Shown in pieces: positions 8,775 to 16,764 of a stretch of DNA of 64,000 nucleotides (its first letter is position 1; each line of letters begins with the position of its first letter). The notes under the pieces are model-generated. The model worked only from the letters and a program-made list of their open reading frames with translations. It was not told the DNA's origin and searched no databases. The position numbers and the translations under genes were made by a program. The stretch is from a bacterium (GTDB lineage: Bacteria; Electryoneota; RPQS01): positions 186,001 to 250,000 of the forward strand of contig DASXUQ010000019.1 of NCBI GenBank assembly GCA_036504735.1. Direction: 5' to 3'.

Positions 8775-9498
8775 ATCCCTTGGGCGTGTATTGCGCCAGA
8801 TCGTTCAGCCCCAACCGCTTCTCGAGGGCGTCAACTTCATCGAGGACTTTCTCAAATCCATCTTCGCCGAAAAGCTGTGTCTCCTGTTTCTCGAAGGTGT
8901 CGCCGAGCTGATGGAGTTCATGCTCGCTCATCGCGTCGCGCAGCGCGGGAAACAGCACCGTATCTTCCCGCGCCTTGTGGGGCCGGTACATGCGATTGAA
9001 GGCCTTCAGGCGATAGGCAATTTGGGCGCGATCCGTATCCGTCTTCGGAGTGCCGGCCAGAGCCAGCCGCGTAATATCACCGGTAAGCTGCCGCCCCGCA
9101 TTATGCTGATCAAGCAGCACCCGCACCAGATCGGGCAGCCCACCGGGCTTGTTCAGGCGCGGAAACACATAAGCTTCCTCGTTGCGTTCATGATAGTCTT
9201 CCACGAACCGCCGCACAATTCCCGCCGCCGCTGCCAGCGCGTCCATCGGAAAGGCTTTTCCTGCCGTCAGCCGGTTTTCTGCCTCATCGTAGATCAGCAG
9301 CACGCGGCTCAGGAGTCCGTGCTCGCGCATCAGATCTTCGGTCGGTGGCAACTTTTCCTCTTTCTTCTTCGCCGGTTTGGGATCGATGGCTTGCGCCAGC
9401 AAAGTAGCCGGTCTGAGGGTAAATGTCGCCGCGGCAATCAGACCTCCCGCGCGCAGAAACTCACGTCGGCTCGAATCGAAGTGCGTAAGTAGATCCAT
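8773..9498 (-). CDS. Tat-exported hemerythrin-like (HHE) protein
   Basis: 241 residues from the ATG at 9498; an in-frame GTG two codons upstream (9504) lies inside the Shine-Dalgarno AGAGG, so ATG is preferred. The N-terminus has a twin-arginine motif SRREFLRAGG followed by a hydrophobic stretch ending at ATLLAQA, indicating Tat export. The rest is a four-helix HHE-type bundle with His/Glu iron-ligand patterns: REHGLL, YHERNEEAYVFPRL, DQHNAGRQ and RPHKAREDTVLFPAL. Such proteins bind a di-iron centre and O2 or respond to NO/O2 stress. Export of a folded, metal-loaded hemerythrin via Tat is consistent with the fold. Monocistronic. Confidence 0.88.
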   Translation of the reverse strand: MDLLTHFDSSRREFLRAGGLIAAATFTLRPATLLAQAIDPKPAKKKEEKLPPTEDLMREHGLLSRVLLIYDEAENRLTAGKAFPMDALAAAAGIVRRFVEDYHERNEEAYVFPRLNKPGGLPDLVRVLLDQHNAGRQLTGDITRLALAGTPKTDTDRAQIAYRLKAFNRMYRPHKAREDTVLFPALRDAMSEHELHQLGDTFEKQETQLFGEDGFEKVLDEVDALEKRLGLNDLAQYTPKG

Positions 9499-10289
9499 AT
9501 ACACCTCTATATGGCTTAATATTCAACCACGAGATAATTTATGTAATCAAGTTGCACTATACGGAAGATAAGGCACCCTGTCGGCATTTACAAGCGCGAA
9601 TGACACCAGCTTAAAGACGGCCCGCCGCGAGACCGCTTGGATTCATTCCGGCATAATGACCTGAAGGTCCATAATCAAATAGTGAGGGGATCGAGATCTC
9701 AATTTTGAGAGGCATGTAACGCATAGGTTTATAAGACCGTTATCGCTTAGCAAAGGTTGGGCCATATCCCCTCGCGAGAGGCAAAAGAGGCATCGGCAGC
9801 AGGAAGGTCGGGACCGTAAGTCGCTCGCAATCTCGCATACCCGTTCCCGCTTGAGCAACTCTCCGTAAGGAATAATAACCCTATCCCACCTGTTCGCACC
9901 CTACACTTACTATAGAGCAACTTATTCAAAGAAGTTTCTGGAGATTATAGTCCTAAATAGGGCACTCGCGCCAATGTGCGCAAGATTTTGCACACAGTCA
10001 GGAGTATTAAGCATACCTTGCCCCCCTGAATCTCCTGCATGAATAGTGTGAGGATTTGACGGATTATCTCTTGTTTTCGCCGATCCAGTTTCGTACATTC
10101 CACGCGAGAGTAAATTGCACAACGGACTTGCCACTCTCGAAAAGAATAGGCGGGCCGGGAGGGCCCCGTCGCTGGCCTATTGTCACTGGAGGATTCGGGT
10201 TTTCGATTCCTTTTCGGCTTGGCGATGAAGAAGGTGGTGACAGAACACGGGGATGCCACTCATCCCCAAGGTGGAAAGGAAGCTGGAGG
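9499..10289. other. long intergenic region upstream of the RRM gene
   Basis: About 790 bp without a convincing coding region. Base composition is lower in GC than the flanks through about 9520-10030 and no family of structured RNA was recognised by eye. The right-hand part would be the leader of the RNA-binding protein gene and contains GC-rich inverted segments (about 10150-10180) and a hairpin at 10249-10267. A small RNA or unannotated short gene cannot be excluded. Confidence 0.5.
10249..10267 (+). promoter_or_regulatory. hairpin in the leader of the RRM gene
   Basis: Perfect 7-bp stem ggggatg/catcccc with a 5-nt loop, ending 22 nt before the start codon and 14 nt before the GGAGG ribosome-binding site. 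It could modulate ribosome access or be a protein-binding site; RRM proteins of this type are often autoregulated in cyanobacteria, which is only an analogy here. Confidence 0.35.
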
Positions 10290-10568
10290 ATGCTGAACAT
10301 CTATGCAGGCAACCTCGCGTACTCCGTGACGGAGGAGGATCTTCGCCAGGCTTTTTCAGCCTATGGCAAGGTGGAACGCGCGTCGGTCATTATGGACCGG
10401 CTGACCGGTCGCAGCCGGGGGTTCGGTTTCGTCGAAATGCAGGACGAAATGGAAGCTCGGTCAGCAATTGAAGGGTTGCATGAAATGGATCTCAAGGGTC
10501 GGAAGATGCTGATCCGTGAAGCCCGTCCTAAGGGCGAGCAAATGGCTGGTGCGCGTAGAGAACGATAG
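10290..10568 (+). CDS. single-RRM RNA-binding protein
   Basis: 92 residues from the ATG at 10290, whose A is the last base of GGAGGA, so the ribosome-binding site abuts the start; the frame is open upstream but without typical protein character. One RNA-recognition motif fills residues 3-78: RNP2 IYAGNL (4-9) and RNP1 RGFGFVEM (43-50) with both aromatic RNA-stacking Phe residues. The C-terminal tail is short and basic (RPKGEQMAGARRER). Bacterial stand-alone RRM proteins bind single-stranded RNA and are commonly cold- or stress-induced. Monocistronic, with a long leader and a strong terminator. Confidence 0.95.
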   Translation: MLNIYAGNLAYSVTEEDLRQAFSAYGKVERASVIMDRLTGRSRGFGFVEMQDEMEARSAIEGLHEMDLKGRKMLIREARPKGEQMAGARRER

Positions 10569-10595
10569 GCCGCAAGCGAACCGTCGTGAGACCCA

Positions 10596-10626
10596 AGAAG
10601 CCGTGCGATTTCCTCGCACGGCTTCT
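10596..10626. terminator. strong hairpin terminator
   Basis: Perfect 13-bp stem agaagccgtgcga/tcgcacggcttct with a 5-nt loop, 28 bp after the RRM gene stop and before the convergent amidohydrolase. T-tract is poor on the plus strand; probably serves both directions. Confidence 0.75.
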
Positions 10627-10661
10627 GTCTATGGCCAACCTTCTTCCCAGCATATTCGCCC

Positions 10662-12023
10662 TCAGAGCCCCGCTCTCTGCCGCAAGGCCTTCGCCTGCAT
10701 TACGGCGTCACGCCGGATCTGCTCTTCATCCCCCCGCACGAGTTGCCCGTCTTTTACGACGAATTCTCCGTTCACCATCACGGCCCAGGCGCGATGACTG
10801 CCGCCGCAGAACAGCAGCGCCGCAATCGGATCTCCCGCGCCGGCATAGGACAACTGCTCCAGATCGAAGAGCGCAATGTCGGCCGCCTTGCCGGATTGCA
10901 GAGTTCCGAAATCCGTTCGGCCTAACAGCCGCGCCGAGTGTTCGGTGGCCAGCGAAATCACCTGATGTGCACTCAGCGCCGACGCGCCGTACATCACGCG
11001 GCCCAGCAGCATCGCCTGCCGCAATTCGCCCAGCATGTCCGAGCTGTCATTGGAGGCGCTGCCGTCCACGGCAAGCCCCACGGTCATGCCGCGCGCCAGC
11101 ATGTCCGGAACGCGCGCCACACCCGATCCCAGGCGCATATTGCTGGACGGACAGTGGGCAATGCCGCAGCCGGTTTTGCTCAGCGTGTCCAACTCCGAGT
11201 CGTTAAAATGCACGCCATGTGCGAACCACACATCCTCTCCCACCCAACCCAAATCTTCCATAAGTGCCAGCGGCCGCTTGCCGAATTTCCGCAAACAAAA
11301 ATCCGTCTCATCCAGCGTCTCCGCCAGATGCGTATGCAGCCGCACCTTGTGCTGCCGCGCCAGCAGCGCGGTTTCGCGCAGCAGCCGCTCCGTGACATTG
11401 AATGGCGTACAGGGCGCAAGGTGAATCTGGCACATGGAGCACTCCGCCGGATTATGCCAGCGGCGAATCACCTCTTCACTGTGCCGCAGCACATGGTCAT
11501 CCTCTTCGATCAGTTCTTCCGGCGGCAGACCGCCCTGTGACTTTCCCATGGTCATCGAGCCCCGCGTCCCGCAGAAGCGAATGCCTAACTCCTGCGCCGC
11601 GTCTACATCGATTCCGAGAGGATCATCGGCCATTCCTTGAGGGAAGAGATAGCAGTGATCGGAGGTTGTGGTGCAGCCCGTCAGCAGCAGCTCGCCAATG
11701 GCCAGCCGCGCCGCAGCCCGCATGGCCTCCGCATTCACGAACCGCCAGACTCCGTAATGGTATCTGAGCCAGTCGAAGAGCTTGCTGTTTTGAGCGGCAG
11801 GCAGGCAGCGGGTCAGAGTCTGAAAGAAGTGGTGGTGCGTGTTCACCAATCCCGGCAGGGCCACCTTGCCCCGGCAGTCGAGCACGCGCGCTCCCTCCGG
11901 CTGCGGCAGATCCTTTCCGACCTTCGCCACCCGCTTGCCTTCAATCAAAAGGTCCACACCCGCCTGTTCGGAGCCGTTCTTTTCGAACACCGCCTCGAGA
12001 TTCTTCAGCAGCCAGCCCGCCAT
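10662..12023 (-). CDS. 8-oxoguanine deaminase-like amidohydrolase
   Basis: 453 residues from the ATG at 12023, which has a good AGGGAGG site six bases upstream. Amidohydrolase-superfamily metal site is intact: NTHHHF (His63/His65), LHTHLAE (H232, E235), FAHG (H269) and VDGSASND (D320). Length, the THHHFFQTLTR segment and the VDGSASNDSSDM motif match 8-oxoguanine deaminases and the related hydroxyatrazine/TrzN-type s-triazine hydrolases (COG0402). Likely deaminates an oxidised purine for salvage; guanine deaminase or another aminohydrolase is possible. Cytoplasmic. Monocistronic. Confidence 0.85.
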   Translation of the reverse strand: MAGWLLKNLEAVFEKNGSEQAGVDLLIEGKRVAKVGKDLPQPEGARVLDCRGKVALPGLVNTHHHFFQTLTRCLPAAQNSKLFDWLRYHYGVWRFVNAEAMRAAARLAIGELLLTGCTTTSDHCYLFPQGMADDPLGIDVDAAQELGIRFCGTRGSMTMGKSQGGLPPEELIEEDDHVLRHSEEVIRRWHNPAECSMCQIHLAPCTPFNVTERLLRETALLARQHKVRLHTHLAETLDETDFCLRKFGKRPLALMEDLGWVGEDVWFAHGVHFNDSELDTLSKTGCGIAHCPSSNMRLGSGVARVPDMLARGMTVGLAVDGSASNDSSDMLGELRQAMLLGRVMYGASALSAHQVISLATEHSARLLGRTDFGTLQSGKAADIALFDLEQLSYAGAGDPIAALLFCGGSHRAWAVMVNGEFVVKDGQLVRGDEEQIRRDAVMQAKALRQRAGL

Positions 12024-12201
12024 CGTTCGCCTCCCTAAAGTATTTCTGACTGATAATATACAAATTTCCATCAAATGAGGTAGAGTGCCGCCTTCCTCAT
12101 GCCGCGAACTGGTTAACGGCCCAACCACTGCCCGCCCCCGGCAGTTCTTCGTGAAAATTCACCTTGACTTTTGATCCACAGGTTTTTACATTCAGGTATT
12201 C

Positions 12202-12274
<73 letters not shown>

Positions 12275-12286
12275 CCTCCCCCCTGT

Positions 12287-12319
12287 AAAGCCCACTGATC
12301 TTCGGATCGGTGGGCTTTT
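12287..12319 (+). terminator. terminator of the tRNA gene
   Basis: 14-bp stem AAAGCCCACTGATC/GATCGGTGGGCTTT (one G-U) with a TTCG tetraloop, ending in TTTT. Confidence 0.9.
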
Positions 12320-12529
12320 GCATTACAAACAACATCTTAGCCAGATCGCCCACTTTGCTTCCGCCGTCTGATGCCCAAAATCTAACCAACGGTTAACCCT
12401 CCGCTTCCCCGCCCCTTCAACTTCCGGAATCGCGGCTCTTGATCGTCTGCCCTAATTCGGCTCCTCCTTCGGCCTGCTGCAAAGCCATCCTCACCCCGGC
12501 AAGGATTTCGTAAATATGTGGGTCTGCCC

Positions 12530-12558
12530 TTGAACCTCCCACAGAAAGCTCGTATATT
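12530..12558 (+). promoter_or_regulatory. candidate sigma70-like promoter
   Basis: TTGAAC, 17-bp spacer, TATATT, 24 bp before the start of the secreted sorting-domain protein; same spacing and -10 as the candidate before the MFS gene. Confidence 0.4.
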
Positions 12559-12581
12559 TCGAGAAAACGAGGAGGATCATC

Positions 12582-14585
12582 ATGCGCGCTGTTCTCTGTT
12601 TCCTCTTGATCATATTGTCCGGAATGTGGTTTGTGGCTTTCGGCCAGCCGGACACTCTATGGACACAGCACCTGCAGATTGGCTATTCCGTGTCTTTGTA
12701 CCGGGCCGTTGAACTGGCGGAGGGAGGCTTTGCTGTAGCCGGGTCGTGCAGCCGTGACGGTGCCACGCTGGATTGGTTTGTCGCCCGGCTCTCCGAAAAC
12801 GGCGACGTGACGTGGTCCCGCGCTTTCGGCACAACCGAGCAGAGCGAGCAGGCCAATTCCATTGTGCAGACCGCCGACGGCAACCTGATGCTGATCGGGC
12901 AGAGTGCTGCCGTCAGCGCCTCCTCGCGCACACTGGCCCTGATGGGTGTCAGCATTGCCGGAGACAGCCTCTGGACGCGCAGCTATTCCGCCTCTCAGGG
13001 ATTGCGAAAGGGTATGGATGGCGCGGCCTTGCCCGACGGAAACGTCATGCTCGTCGGCTACAAACTGGGGACGGATCAGGCACACTCCGATATGTGGCTG
13101 CTGAAGGTCAGCGCTATCGGGGACACCCTCTGGACGCGGCTCTACGGCGGGAATGACACGGACACCGGAAGCCGCATCCTCGCTCCCGGTACCGGAACCA
13201 ATGTCTATCTGGCCGGTCAAACCAAGAGCAACGGCTCCGGCGACTACGATTTCTGGCTCCTTCAGACGGACAGTAGCGGTCAACAGATCGCAGATCATCC
13301 CTACGGCACGCCCTTCATCGAGAAGTGTTTTGATATTGCACTGGGTAATAGCCATCTATATCTGGCTGGACGCACACAGGACAGCCGCAGCGATGCCTAT
13401 CTGGTCAAGGTAAGTTCGAACTATGTCGCCGAATGGTCGCGGGCCTACGACAACGGCGGGGATGAAGAGCAGATTTCCGGCGTGGCTGACCGGCCCGGCG
13501 GCGGCGCGGTCTGCGTGGGCTGGACCGGCGCAAGCACGACCAGCACTCTGCCATGGCTCTTCCGCGTCAATCGCCACGGCACCCTCGAGCAGTCCTGGAC
13601 GTTATCGACGGTTCAGTCCGGACAATTCGCCGGCATTTTGCCCATTACACATGGCGGCTATCTGGCTTGGGGTACGATCACAGCCGCAGGAAATAATGAA
13701 GGCTATGTCGTCAAGTATGCGCCCACCGGCGAGCTTTGCGGCTTCGTGAATGCGGAGGATACTCAGCAGCCTATCGGCGGCGTACACGTGTCTCTTGCAG
13801 ACGGTTCGGTGATGGCCGTGACGGATTCGCTGGGCCACTATTCGCTGGATCTGGTTCCCGGCACGCATGACGTCAGCGCATGGGGGCCGTGCATCTCGCG
13901 GCGGACTCTGTCCAATGTCATCGTGGGGCAGGATTCGTCTACCAACACGGATTTTGAGGTGGGATCACCGCAGTTCGAATGCCGGCAGACGTCGATTAAC
14001 ATGATTGTCCGCAACCATATTCCGAATCAGGCTCCGCTTGCCGTTTACAATACTGGCGAGGGAGAGTTGGAACTGAACCTGACCGTTGAGATGCAGCAAC
14101 CCAATAGCAACTGGCTTGCGGTGGAACCACTGCACTCGGTCATACCGTCCGGTGACTCGCTCATTCTGAATGTTCGGGTTTCCGCCGACACAACGGACAA
14201 CGGGATTTTCGAGTACTACGGCTTTGTTGTGGTGCATACATCCGCTTGCCCCGACAGCATTGCCCGGGTTCCGGTATGGGTTTCGGTCCTCGATGCTCCC
14301 GGCACGCCGCGCACGACCGCGCATGCTTTTGCGCTTGAACCGGCTTATCCGAATCCTTTCAATCCTCAGACAACGTTGTCCTATTCGGTACCACGCGACA
14401 CCCACGTCCGTCTCGCCGTTTATGACGTCACGGGCCGCACCGTAGCCATGTTGTCCGACGGATGGCAATCTGCGGGTACCCATCAGGTTCGTTTCGACGG
14501 CACGGGGTTCGCCTCCGGCATATACTTTGTCCGCATGGAAACCTCCGACTTCTCCGCCATGGAGAAACTCATGCTCCTGAAATAG
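12582..14585 (+). CDS. secreted repeat protein with PNPFNP-type C-terminal sorting domain
   Basis: 667 residues with a signal peptide (1-22) and a good ribosome-binding site GAGGAGG. Residues about 25-390 form six or seven degenerate repeats of about 50 residues (patterns such as DWFVARLSENGDVTWSR and DFWLLQTDSSG), reminiscent of a beta-propeller of the delta-60/SBBP type. A carboxypeptidase-regulatory-like domain follows (about 385-445, GELCGFVNAEDTQQPIGGVH), then a short Ig-like region, and a C-terminal domain from about 588 (YPNPFNPQTTLSYSVP ... GIYFVRMET) ending in MLLK. That ending is typical of type 9-secreted/FlgD-like sorting domains in FCB bacteria. Function beyond surface display or release is unknown. 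Monocistronic. Confidence 0.85.
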   Translation: MRAVLCFLLIILSGMWFVAFGQPDTLWTQHLQIGYSVSLYRAVELAEGGFAVAGSCSRDGATLDWFVARLSENGDVTWSRAFGTTEQSEQANSIVQTADGNLMLIGQSAAVSASSRTLALMGVSIAGDSLWTRSYSASQGLRKGMDGAALPDGNVMLVGYKLGTDQAHSDMWLLKVSAIGDTLWTRLYGGNDTDTGSRILAPGTGTNVYLAGQTKSNGSGDYDFWLLQTDSSGQQIADHPYGTPFIEKCFDIALGNSHLYLAGRTQDSRSDAYLVKVSSNYVAEWSRAYDNGGDEEQISGVADRPGGGAVCVGWTGASTTSTLPWLFRVNRHGTLEQSWTLSTVQSGQFAGILPITHGGYLAWGTITAAGNNEGYVVKYAPTGELCGFVNAEDTQQPIGGVHVSLADGSVMAVTDSLGHYSLDLVPGTHDVSAWGPCISRRTLSNVIVGQDSSTNTDFEVGSPQFECRQTSINMIVRNHIPNQAPLAVYNTGEGELELNLTVEMQQPNSNWLAVEPLHSVIPSGDSLILNVRVSADTTDNGIFEYYGFVVVHTSACPDSIARVPVWVSVLDAPGTPRTTAHAFALEPAYPNPFNPQTTLSYSVPRDTHVRLAVYDVTGRTVAMLSDGWQSAGTHQVRFDGTGFASGIYFVRMETSDFSAMEKLMLLK

Positions 14586-14634
14586 ACCTGTGCTGACGTC
14601 TAAACCTTCCGGCCTGCATCCCCCAATCCTTGTC

Positions 14635-14662
14635 ATCCTGCATCCGTCTTCGGATGCAGGAT
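14635..14662. terminator. hairpin after the secreted protein gene
   Basis: Perfect 12-bp stem atcctgcatccg/cggatgcaggat with TCTT loop, 49 bp after the stop. It may terminate the plus-strand gene or be a copy of a small palindromic repeat, since the sequence has little T-tract. Confidence 0.5.
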
Positions 14663-14790
14663 CTCTCTTTCCGACAACGCCACCGTCTTCCGTGGGGAGC
14701 GGTTACACCGGCCAGTGAGCGGATGCACCGATCCGTGGGCGACTGCAATCCGCTCCTACTTCCGTTTCTATCCTTTCTTCGGCGGACCCC

Positions 14791-14830
14791 AGCAAAAACA
14801 AAAGCGGATCGGGGGTTCCCGATCCGCTTT
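14791..14830 (-). terminator. rho-independent terminator of the OMP gene
   Basis: Perfect 13-bp stem aaagcggatcggg/cccgatccgcttt, 4-nt loop; on the minus strand it is followed by TGTTTTTG. It begins 33 bp after the stop of the outer-membrane protein gene. Confidence 0.88.
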
Positions 14831-14863
14831 GTAACATTGCGCGTTGTGCGCTATGCCCATCGC

Positions 14864-16069
14864 TTACTTGTTGAAGTCGTACTTCAGGGAGACGCGCGCC
14901 AGCATGGCGTTGGTCTGGCCGGAGATGAAATACGGTCCGTTCAGGATGAAATTGGGATCAACCTGCACGTCGAAGATCATGCGATTCCAATAGGCGGTGG
15001 CGCCGAGGTACGTGAAGGTCTGGCTGAAGCCGGCTTCGGGGCTGACCGCGGGGGCAGCGCCGTTATCCTGCTTCTGGGCAACCCAGTTGCGCTCCGCACC
15101 GAGGCGGCCATTCAACCAATCAAAAACCTTGGTCTCGAAACCGATGCGCCAGTAGGGCAGCGCATTGTTGGTGTTCTTCACCGTGGCCGCCGTGCCGCCG
15201 TTCGGTTCGGTCTTGTTCTCGAACGTGTTCATATCGATACCGAACTCGAAGATCGCCAGAGCATTTTCCACCGGCGTCCAGTTGTGGCCTACGCCAAGCT
15301 TAATGTCGGTCGTCGTGAAGGTGCGCTTGTCGCCATTGGCGCCCTTAGCGGCATCCTTCAACGTGAGGAAACGGACATTGGGAACCAACGCCAGTTTCTC
15401 AGCATACATCCACCAGTAGCGGCCGGCAACGTTGATCGCCATCGAGCCGTCGGTCTTGTCTTCGCCGGAGCCGTTGTTGCCCGGCTTCACGCTGCCACTG
15501 ACCGTCTCAAAGCCGATCGCGGCGTCGAGTTTGTTCTCGAGGAAGCTGCCACCAAGGTTGATGCCGATGGCGGACGCCTTCAGTTCATTGGCCGGGGTCG
15601 CGTTGTCCTTGAACGAATGCTGGGAAATGTTCAGGGCCGCGCCAACCTTCATCCCGTTCCAGGGCATGCCCCACGTGAGGCTGAGCTTGCTGGCCGGGGT
15701 GTTCGAGGTCGGGTCAGAAATATTCGGAACGGTCGTCAACTGCGTGTAGCCCGGGCTGTTGAAGAACATCGAATTGATGCCAGGCAGCTTGTCCAGGGAG
15801 ACCTGCAGTACGGATGCGTTGGGGAAACTGTAGTTGAGGTAAGCTTTGTTGAAATCCCAGGTGCCCGTCGCATTGTTGAATTCAGCACCGGCCAGGTTCG
15901 GCCAATCCGCGATCAGTTGCGGCCAAATCTGGGGGTTGGACGCGTCCTTGATGATGTAGTTGGTATTCAAGCCGCCCAGACCGACGACGCGGGTGATGGT
16001 AGCATTAGCGGCGAACGGAAGCAGTACGCACAGCAGAACGGCTACAAATATCCACTTACTCTTGAGCAT
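14864..16069 (-). CDS. outer-membrane beta-barrel protein, function unknown
   Basis: 401 residues from the ATG at 16069 (an upstream in-frame TTG is less likely because the signal peptide starts here: MLKSKWIFVAVLLCVLLPFAANA). The mature part is rich in alternating hydrophobic strands, Gly, Asn and aromatic residues, e.g. WRIGFETKVFDWLNGRLGAE and the C-terminal strand NAMLARVSLKYDFNK, which suggests a barrel of 14-16 strands. No family was recognised. It has its own terminator and appears monocistronic. Strong Asn/Thr content and the well-formed terminator suggest an abundant envelope protein, but this is inference. Confidence 0.8.
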   Translation of the reverse strand: MLKSKWIFVAVLLCVLLPFAANATITRVVGLGGLNTNYIIKDASNPQIWPQLIADWPNLAGAEFNNATGTWDFNKAYLNYSFPNASVLQVSLDKLPGINSMFFNSPGYTQLTTVPNISDPTSNTPASKLSLTWGMPWNGMKVGAALNISQHSFKDNATPANELKASAIGINLGGSFLENKLDAAIGFETVSGSVKPGNNGSGEDKTDGSMAINVAGRYWWMYAEKLALVPNVRFLTLKDAAKGANGDKRTFTTTDIKLGVGHNWTPVENALAIFEFGIDMNTFENKTEPNGGTAATVKNTNNALPYWRIGFETKVFDWLNGRLGAERNWVAQKQDNGAAPAVSPEAGFSQTFTYLGATAYWNRMIFDVQVDPNFILNGPYFISGQTNAMLARVSLKYDFNK

Positions 16070-16158
16070 GTTCACTTCTCCGATTTTTGTTGGGGGAACT
16101 CCGGCCAAGTATAACAAAATACAACCGAATTGTCAATGCTTTCTGTGTATAGGTGGTA

Positions 16159-16175
16159 TAGGCAGGATCTGCCTA
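16159..16175. promoter_or_regulatory. small inverted repeat between divergent genes
   Basis: Perfect 7-bp inverted repeat TAGGCAG-GAT-CTGCCTA in the AT-rich region between the divergent outer-membrane protein and archease genes. Possible operator; no known regulator match. Confidence 0.3.
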
Positions 16176-16284
16176 CTCTTGTTCGCATAAATAGTTGCCT
16201 ACCCAAATTCCTAACATCCTGAAAGCACAACAATTTCCCTTTTTGCCCGCAAACCCTCTCTAAAACCATCTCAAAACATTGGAG

Positions 16285-16301
16285 TTATCCACTTATCCAC
16301 A
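16285..16301 (+). promoter_or_regulatory. two adjacent DnaA-box-like nonamers
   Basis: TTATCCACT immediately followed, sharing one base, by TTATCCACA, the E. coli DnaA consensus. They lie directly before the ribosome-binding site of the archease gene. No dnaA, dnaN or other origin features are nearby, so a regulatory role or chance is more likely than an origin. Confidence 0.4.
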
Positions 16302-16308
16302 GGAGACC

Positions 16309-16752
16309 ATGTCTGACGCGCTGGCTACATCTTACCGTATTGAGGACCACTCCGGTGACTTCAAACTTGAGGCTTGGGGTCGAGATTGCCTGGAGGCATT
16401 AGCCTCCGCCTCCCAAGGATTGGTCCAACAGATCGTCTCCCTCGACCAAATCGAGGAGCGCGAACAGCTACCCGTTACGGTTCGCGGCGACGATCAAGCC
16501 GAACGGCTTATTGCCTTTCTGAATGAACTGCTCTACCTCGTTTACACCCGTCACTGGCTGCCCCGGAGAGTCAAACTGCTGCGCCAATGCAGTCAAAAGG
16601 ACTGTACTGAACTGGAAGCGGTGCTCACAGGTGAACCGCTGGATGCTGCGCGGCATGAAGTGAAATATGACATCAAGGCGGTCACCTATCACAATTTTCA
16701 GATCCGCGAGGAAGGCGGCATTACCACGCTGGAGTTTGTCTGTGATCTATAG
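16309..16752 (+). CDS. archease
   Basis: 147 residues from the ATG at 16309 with AGGAG just upstream. It shows the archease (DUF101) signature near the N-terminus, YRIEDHSGDFKLEAWG, with the acidic/His metal-ligand cluster (canonical DHTAD), a central LNELLYL helix, and the C-terminal IKAVTYHNFQI ... TLEFVCDL strand. Archease activates the RNA ligase RtcB by promoting its guanylylation and turnover. The gene is 12 bp upstream of rtcB, so the two form an RNA-repair or RNA-splicing operon. Confidence 0.93.
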   Translation: MSDALATSYRIEDHSGDFKLEAWGRDCLEALASASQGLVQQIVSLDQIEEREQLPVTVRGDDQAERLIAFLNELLYLVYTRHWLPRRVKLLRQCSQKDCTELEAVLTGEPLDAARHEVKYDIKAVTYHNFQIREEGGITTLEFVCDL

Positions 16753-16764
16753 CAGGAGGAGTCT

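Noticed and set aside
16285-16301. Replication origin
   Set aside because: Only two boxes, no dnaA/dnaN/gidA neighbourhood and no AT-rich unwinding repeat.
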